This document shows, piece after piece, positions 5,270 to 8,018 of a stretch of 8,018 bases of DNA. The notes below the pieces were generated by a model. It did not search any database, had not been told where the DNA came from, and was given only the letters and a program-made list of their open reading frames with translations. Where the stretch lies: the NCBI GenBank assembly GCA_900552145.1, contig URYW01000080.1:1-8018 (forward strand). The letters run 5' to 3'. Position numbers and translations under genes: made by a program. This DNA comes from an uncultured Collinsella sp. (GTDB taxonomy: Bacteria > Actinomycetota > Coriobacteriia > Coriobacteriales > Coriobacteriaceae). Within the stretch, counting starts at the first letter, position 1; each line of letters begins with the position of its first letter.

Positions 5270-6787
5270 ATGGGAACTTATCATAGTACACGAGGACGCA
5301 CTTTATCGTGCTCAAGTAAGGTGGCAATCCGCACCGGCATCGCTCCCGACGGGGGTTTGTTTGTCTCGGACGAGCTCGGCACCCAGCAGGTCGATATCAG
5401 CTCGCTTGCAGATAAATCGTACTTTGAAATCGCTCAAGATGTGTTGGGAATGTTACTGAATGATTACACGGCCGAAGAAATTTCGGCGTGTGTCGACGAG
5501 GCATACCGCGGCACGTTCGCGAGTGAAGAGGTTACGCCGCTCGTCAAACTCGACGATGCGCCGGGCGCTGATGCCCCTCAGACCTATGTTATGGAGCTCT
5601 TTGGCGGCCCCACGAGTGCCTTTAAGGACGTCGCCCTGCAGATGCTCCCCCGCCTGATGGCCCGCACCTCCGCCAAGGACGGCGGCGCCGAGCGCATCAT
5701 GATCGTCACCGCCACGTCGGGCGACACCGGCAAGGCCGCACTCGCTGGCTTTGCCGACGCCCCGGGCACGGGTATCACCGTCTTTTATCCCGAGGGCAAA
5801 GTCAGCCGCGTGCAGAATCTGCAGATGTCCACTCAGGAAGGCGATAACGTCGCCGTCTGCGGCATCCGCGGCAACTTCGACGATGCCCAGAGTGCCGTCA
5901 AGCGCATCTTTGCCGATAAGGAGCTTGCCGAGCGCCTGGAGGCCGCTGGCACGGTGCTTTCGAGTGCCAACTCCATCAACGTCGGCCGCCTGGTGCCGCA
6001 GGTCGTCTACTACTTTGCCGCCTATGCGCAGCTGCTGCGCGCCGGCGCCATCGAGGCCGGCGACGCCGTAGAGTTCTGTGTGCCCACCGGCAACTTTGGC
6101 GATATCTTGGCCGGCTACTACGCCAAGCGCATGGGACTGCCCGTCGCCAAGCTCATCGTCGCGAGCGACAAGAACAACGTGCTGGCTGACTTCCTGACCA
6201 CCGGCGTCTACGACCGCAACCGTCCGTTCTTCACGACCATCTCACCGTCGATGGACATCCTTATTAGCTCCAACCTGGAGCGCATGCTCTACTTCCTGTC
6301 CGATGGCAACTGCGAGCTCGTTGCCGGCCTTATGGAGCAGCTGGCACAGACTGGTCGCTACGAGGTTCCCGCCGACCTGCTGGCAAAGATTCAGAGCGTC
6401 TTTGGCTGCGGTTGGGCCAGCGAGGACGAGGTCCGCGCTGTCATCAAGAGCTGCTGGGACGCGAACGGCTACGTGATCGACCCGCACACCGCTTGCGGCT
6501 ATCACGTCTTTGAGCAGGTCGCCCCCGCCGAGGGCGCCAAGGCCCGCGTGCTGCTTTCGACCGCAAGCCCCTACAAGTTCCCGCGCGCCTGCTGCGACGC
6601 CCTGGGCCTCGACGTTCCCGAGGACGACTTTGAGGCCATGCGCGTGCTCGAGCAGGCTACCAATACGGTCGCACCGGCACAGCTCGCCGAGCTCGAGTCC
6701 AAGCCAGTCCGCTTCGAAGACGTCTGCGACGTCGATGAGATGGCAAGCTACGTCGAGTCTGCAGCAAAAAAGATGGCTACCAACTAA
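5270..6787 (+). CDS. thrC: Threonine synthase
   Basis: 505 aa PLP enzyme that converts O-phospho-L-homoserine to L-threonine and phosphate, the last step of threonine synthesis; cytoplasmic. The N-terminus MGTYHSTRG followed by IAPDGGLFV (24-32) is the classic start of the long bacterial and fungal-type ThrC. The PLP-binding lysine is Lys119 in FGGPTSAFKDVALQMLP. TATSGDTGKAA (148-157), SANSINVGRLVPQ (232-244) and VPTGNFGDILAGY (271-283) form the phosphate and cofactor pocket. Length is typical of the approximately 500-residue class rather than the short class of about 350. The start at 5270 is set by GAGGAG; an upstream in-frame ATG would add 15 residues unlike the family. It is transcribed away from lysC and followed by a strong terminator, so thrB downstream probably depends on read-through or its own promoter. 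Confidence 0.96.
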   Translation: MGTYHSTRGRTLSCSSKVAIRTGIAPDGGLFVSDELGTQQVDISSLADKSYFEIAQDVLGMLLNDYTAEEISACVDEAYRGTFASEEVTPLVKLDDAPGADAPQTYVMELFGGPTSAFKDVALQMLPRLMARTSAKDGGAERIMIVTATSGDTGKAALAGFADAPGTGITVFYPEGKVSRVQNLQMSTQEGDNVAVCGIRGNFDDAQSAVKRIFADKELAERLEAAGTVLSSANSINVGRLVPQVVYYFAAYAQLLRAGAIEAGDAVEFCVPTGNFGDILAGYYAKRMGLPVAKLIVASDKNNVLADFLTTGVYDRNRPFFTTISPSMDILISSNLERMLYFLSDGNCELVAGLMEQLAQTGRYEVPADLLAKIQSVFGCGWASEDEVRAVIKSCWDANGYVIDPHTACGYHVFEQVAPAEGAKARVLLSTASPYKFPRACCDALGLDVPEDDFEAMRVLEQATNTVAPAQLAELESKPVRFEDVCDVDEMASYVESAAKKMATN

Positions 6788-6800
6788 AACCCCTTATAAG

Positions 6801-6832
6801 GCGCCGGCGAAAGCCGGCGCACCTTCTTTTAT
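6801..6832 (+). terminator. Intrinsic terminator after thrC
   Basis: GCGCCGGC (6801-6808) pairs perfectly with GCCGGCGC (6813-6820) across a GAAA tetraloop. A T-rich tail, ACCTTCTTTTAT, follows at 6821-6832. The hairpin begins 13 bases past the thrC stop and would end most thrC transcripts before thrB. Confidence 0.85.
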
Positions 6833-6866
6833 CAGATAACCACCGGGATGATGACGAACGTACACA

Positions 6867-6978
6867 GCGTGCCTGGCTGTTTAGTTCGTCGCGAGTTCCG
6901 CACGCAAAGGAAAGCACTTAATGTGCTTTCCGTCTTGCGCAGGACTGTCCGAGCAGCGAACTAAACAGCCAGGCACGC
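6867..6978. repeat. 112-bp nested palindrome abutting the thrB ribosome site
   Basis: A 22-bp perfect inverted repeat bounds the element: 6867-6888 against 6957-6978, containing GCCTGGCTGTTTAGTTCG and its complement. Inside it, GGAAAGCAC (6909-6917) pairs with GTGCTTTCC (6923-6931) around TTAAT, and CGCAA (6903-6907) pairs with TTGCG (6935-6939). Further imperfect pairing joins the inner and outer stems, so the whole element folds into one long cruciform or hairpin. It ends two bases before the GGAGG (6981-6985) that serves thrB. It could be a MITE/REP-like insertion, a structured 5' leader or, less likely, an invertible segment. Confidence 0.8.
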
Positions 6979-6980
6979 CA

Positions 6981-6985
6981 GGAGG
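6981..6985 (+). promoter_or_regulatory. Ribosome binding site of thrB
   Basis: GGAGG lies six bases before ATG 6992. It falls just outside the long palindrome, so the folded hairpin would leave it single-stranded but very close to a stem end. Confidence 0.8.
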
Positions 6986-6991
6986 ACCCAC

Positions 6992-7873
6992 ATGATCAAA
7001 ATCACCGTCCCAGCAACCAGCGCCAACCTAGGCATCGGCTACGACACCCTCGGCATGGCCGTCAGCCTCTACTCGCACTTCACCTTCGAGCGTGCCGACA
7101 AGCTCACCATCACGGGCTGCCCCGAGGAGTTCCAAAACGAGAACAACCTGGTCTACGTCAGCTTTGTCGATGCGCTTGCCGCATGGGGCGAGCCAGCCTT
7201 CCCCGTTGCCATCGACATTCAGACTGACGTTCCCGTCGCCCGCGGCCTGGGCTCCAGCTCCACCTGCGTCGTCGCCGGCATTATGGCCGCCGCCGCACTG
7301 ACAGGCCACACCGTCGACCGCGCCGAGCTCGTCCGCATTGCCACCGAAGTCGAGGGCCATCCCGATAACGTCGCCCCCGCCATCCTGGGCGGCGCCGTCT
7401 GCTCCTTTACGCCGACCGATTCGCTCCCCCAGTGCCTGCGCTACGAGGTGAGCGATCGCCTGCGTTTTATTACCGTGATTCCGCCCTACGAGGTACACAC
7501 GAGCGAGGCGCGCAAGGTCGTGCCGCAGGAGATTCCGCTCTCCACCGCCGTGTGGCAGATGGGCCGCATCGCCGGTATGACGCGCGGCTTGGAGACTGGT
7601 GACCTCGACCTGATTGCCGCCGCCAATGACGACCGCATCCAGGAACCCTATCGTCGCCGTCTGATTCCCGACTACAACGCCGTGCGCGACACCTGCCTTA
7701 ACGGCGGCGCCAAGACCATCTGGATCAGCGGTTCGGGCTCGACCCTTATGGCTGTGACCGACGACACCATCGTGGCAAAATTCCTGCAGGTCAAGCTGCG
7801 CGAGCAGTTCCCCAAGTGCGACACGCATATCCTCACGTGCGACACCGAGGGCGCTCAAATCGAGTACCTGTAG
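6992..7873 (+). CDS. thrB: Homoserine kinase
   Basis: 293 aa GHMP-family kinase that transfers phosphate from ATP to L-homoserine, making the O-phosphohomoserine used by ThrC; cytoplasmic. Motif 1 is PATSANLGIGYDTLGMAVSLY (7-27), with the substrate-contacting Asn and Asp. Motif 2, the phosphate-binding loop PVARGLGSSST, is at 81-91; EGHPDNVAPAILGG is at 121-134; and motif 3, WISGSGSTLMAV, is at 244-255. The length is usual for bacterial ThrB (about 290-310). The ATG start has GGAGG six bases upstream and opens directly on the MIKITVPATSANLG fold. It is separated from thrC by a terminator and a long palindrome, an unusual break between two genes that often sit together. No intrinsic terminator with a U-run is visible after the stop. 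Confidence 0.96.
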   Translation: MIKITVPATSANLGIGYDTLGMAVSLYSHFTFERADKLTITGCPEEFQNENNLVYVSFVDALAAWGEPAFPVAIDIQTDVPVARGLGSSSTCVVAGIMAAAALTGHTVDRAELVRIATEVEGHPDNVAPAILGGAVCSFTPTDSLPQCLRYEVSDRLRFITVIPPYEVHTSEARKVVPQEIPLSTAVWQMGRIAGMTRGLETGDLDLIAAANDDRIQEPYRRRLIPDYNAVRDTCLNGGAKTIWISGSGSTLMAVTDDTIVAKFLQVKLREQFPKCDTHILTCDTEGAQIEYL

Positions 7874-7929
7874 ACATCCTCCTCATATACCTGTCCGGGA
7901 CGGTCGGGATGTTACCAAAAAATAGTCCT

Positions 7930-7988
7930 AGCGCAAGAAGGCCCCATATACAGAAACAACGGAGCCACGGACAAGGGGCCATAGCGCT
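7930..7988. repeat. Imperfect hairpin downstream of thrB
   Basis: AGCGC (7930-7934) pairs with GCGCT (7984-7988), and GGCCCC (7940-7945) pairs with GGGGCC (7975-7980), with a short internal loop and a 29-base apical loop. No T-run follows on the plus strand. On the minus strand the hairpin is followed by TAGGACTATTTTTTGG, so it could act as a terminator for a minus-strand gene beyond the window. The remaining bases (7874-7929 and 7989-8018) show no gene. Confidence 0.45.
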
Positions 7989-8018
7989 GCGGAAAGAATT
8001 TGAGGGGACAGACCGACC

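Noticed and set aside
7893..8018. GTCC/GGAC and GGTCGG/CCGACC matches near the right edge as a possible repeat
   Set aside because: The matches are only six to seven bases and are not in a consistent inverted order; the window ends too soon to judge.

Overview
The window looks like a high-GC Gram-positive chromosome. Codon use, GC-rich coding with AT-richer gaps, strong GGAGG-type ribosome sites and the style of the proteins suggest a gut Coriobacteriia member such as Collinsella. That assignment is an inference, because no rRNA or marker gene is present.

Layout. Positions 124-1290 (+) hold one open frame that joins a complete LysR-type DNA-binding domain to a ClC chloride-channel core lacking its first helices. 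Positions 1435-2013 (-) encode an O6-alkylguanine-DNA alkyltransferase (ogt), convergent with the chimera; the gap between them is a palindromic repeat cluster. Positions 2014-2576 hold no convincing gene but contain a 172-bp element bounded by 27-bp inverted repeats. From 2577 onward the window is aspartate-family amino-acid biosynthesis: asd (-, 2577-3602) and lysC (-, 3777-5165) on one side, thrC (+, 5270-6787) and thrB (+, 6992-7873) on the other, diverging from a 104-bp gap between lysC and thrC. The last 145 bases hold only a hairpin.

How the genes work together. LysC phosphorylates aspartate and Asd reduces the product to aspartate semialdehyde, the branch point to lysine and to homoserine. 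ThrB phosphorylates homoserine and ThrC converts O-phosphohomoserine to threonine. Homoserine dehydrogenase, which links the two halves, is not in the window. The lysC-asd and thrC-thrB gaps (174 and 204 bp) each contain hairpins, so neither pair is a tightly coupled operon.

The points most worth a second look are the LysR-ClC chimera and the unusual load of intergenic palindromes, especially the 22-bp perfect inverted repeat that ends two bases before the thrB ribosome site. I found no CRISPR array, complete transposase, tRNA, rRNA or recognisable riboswitch.
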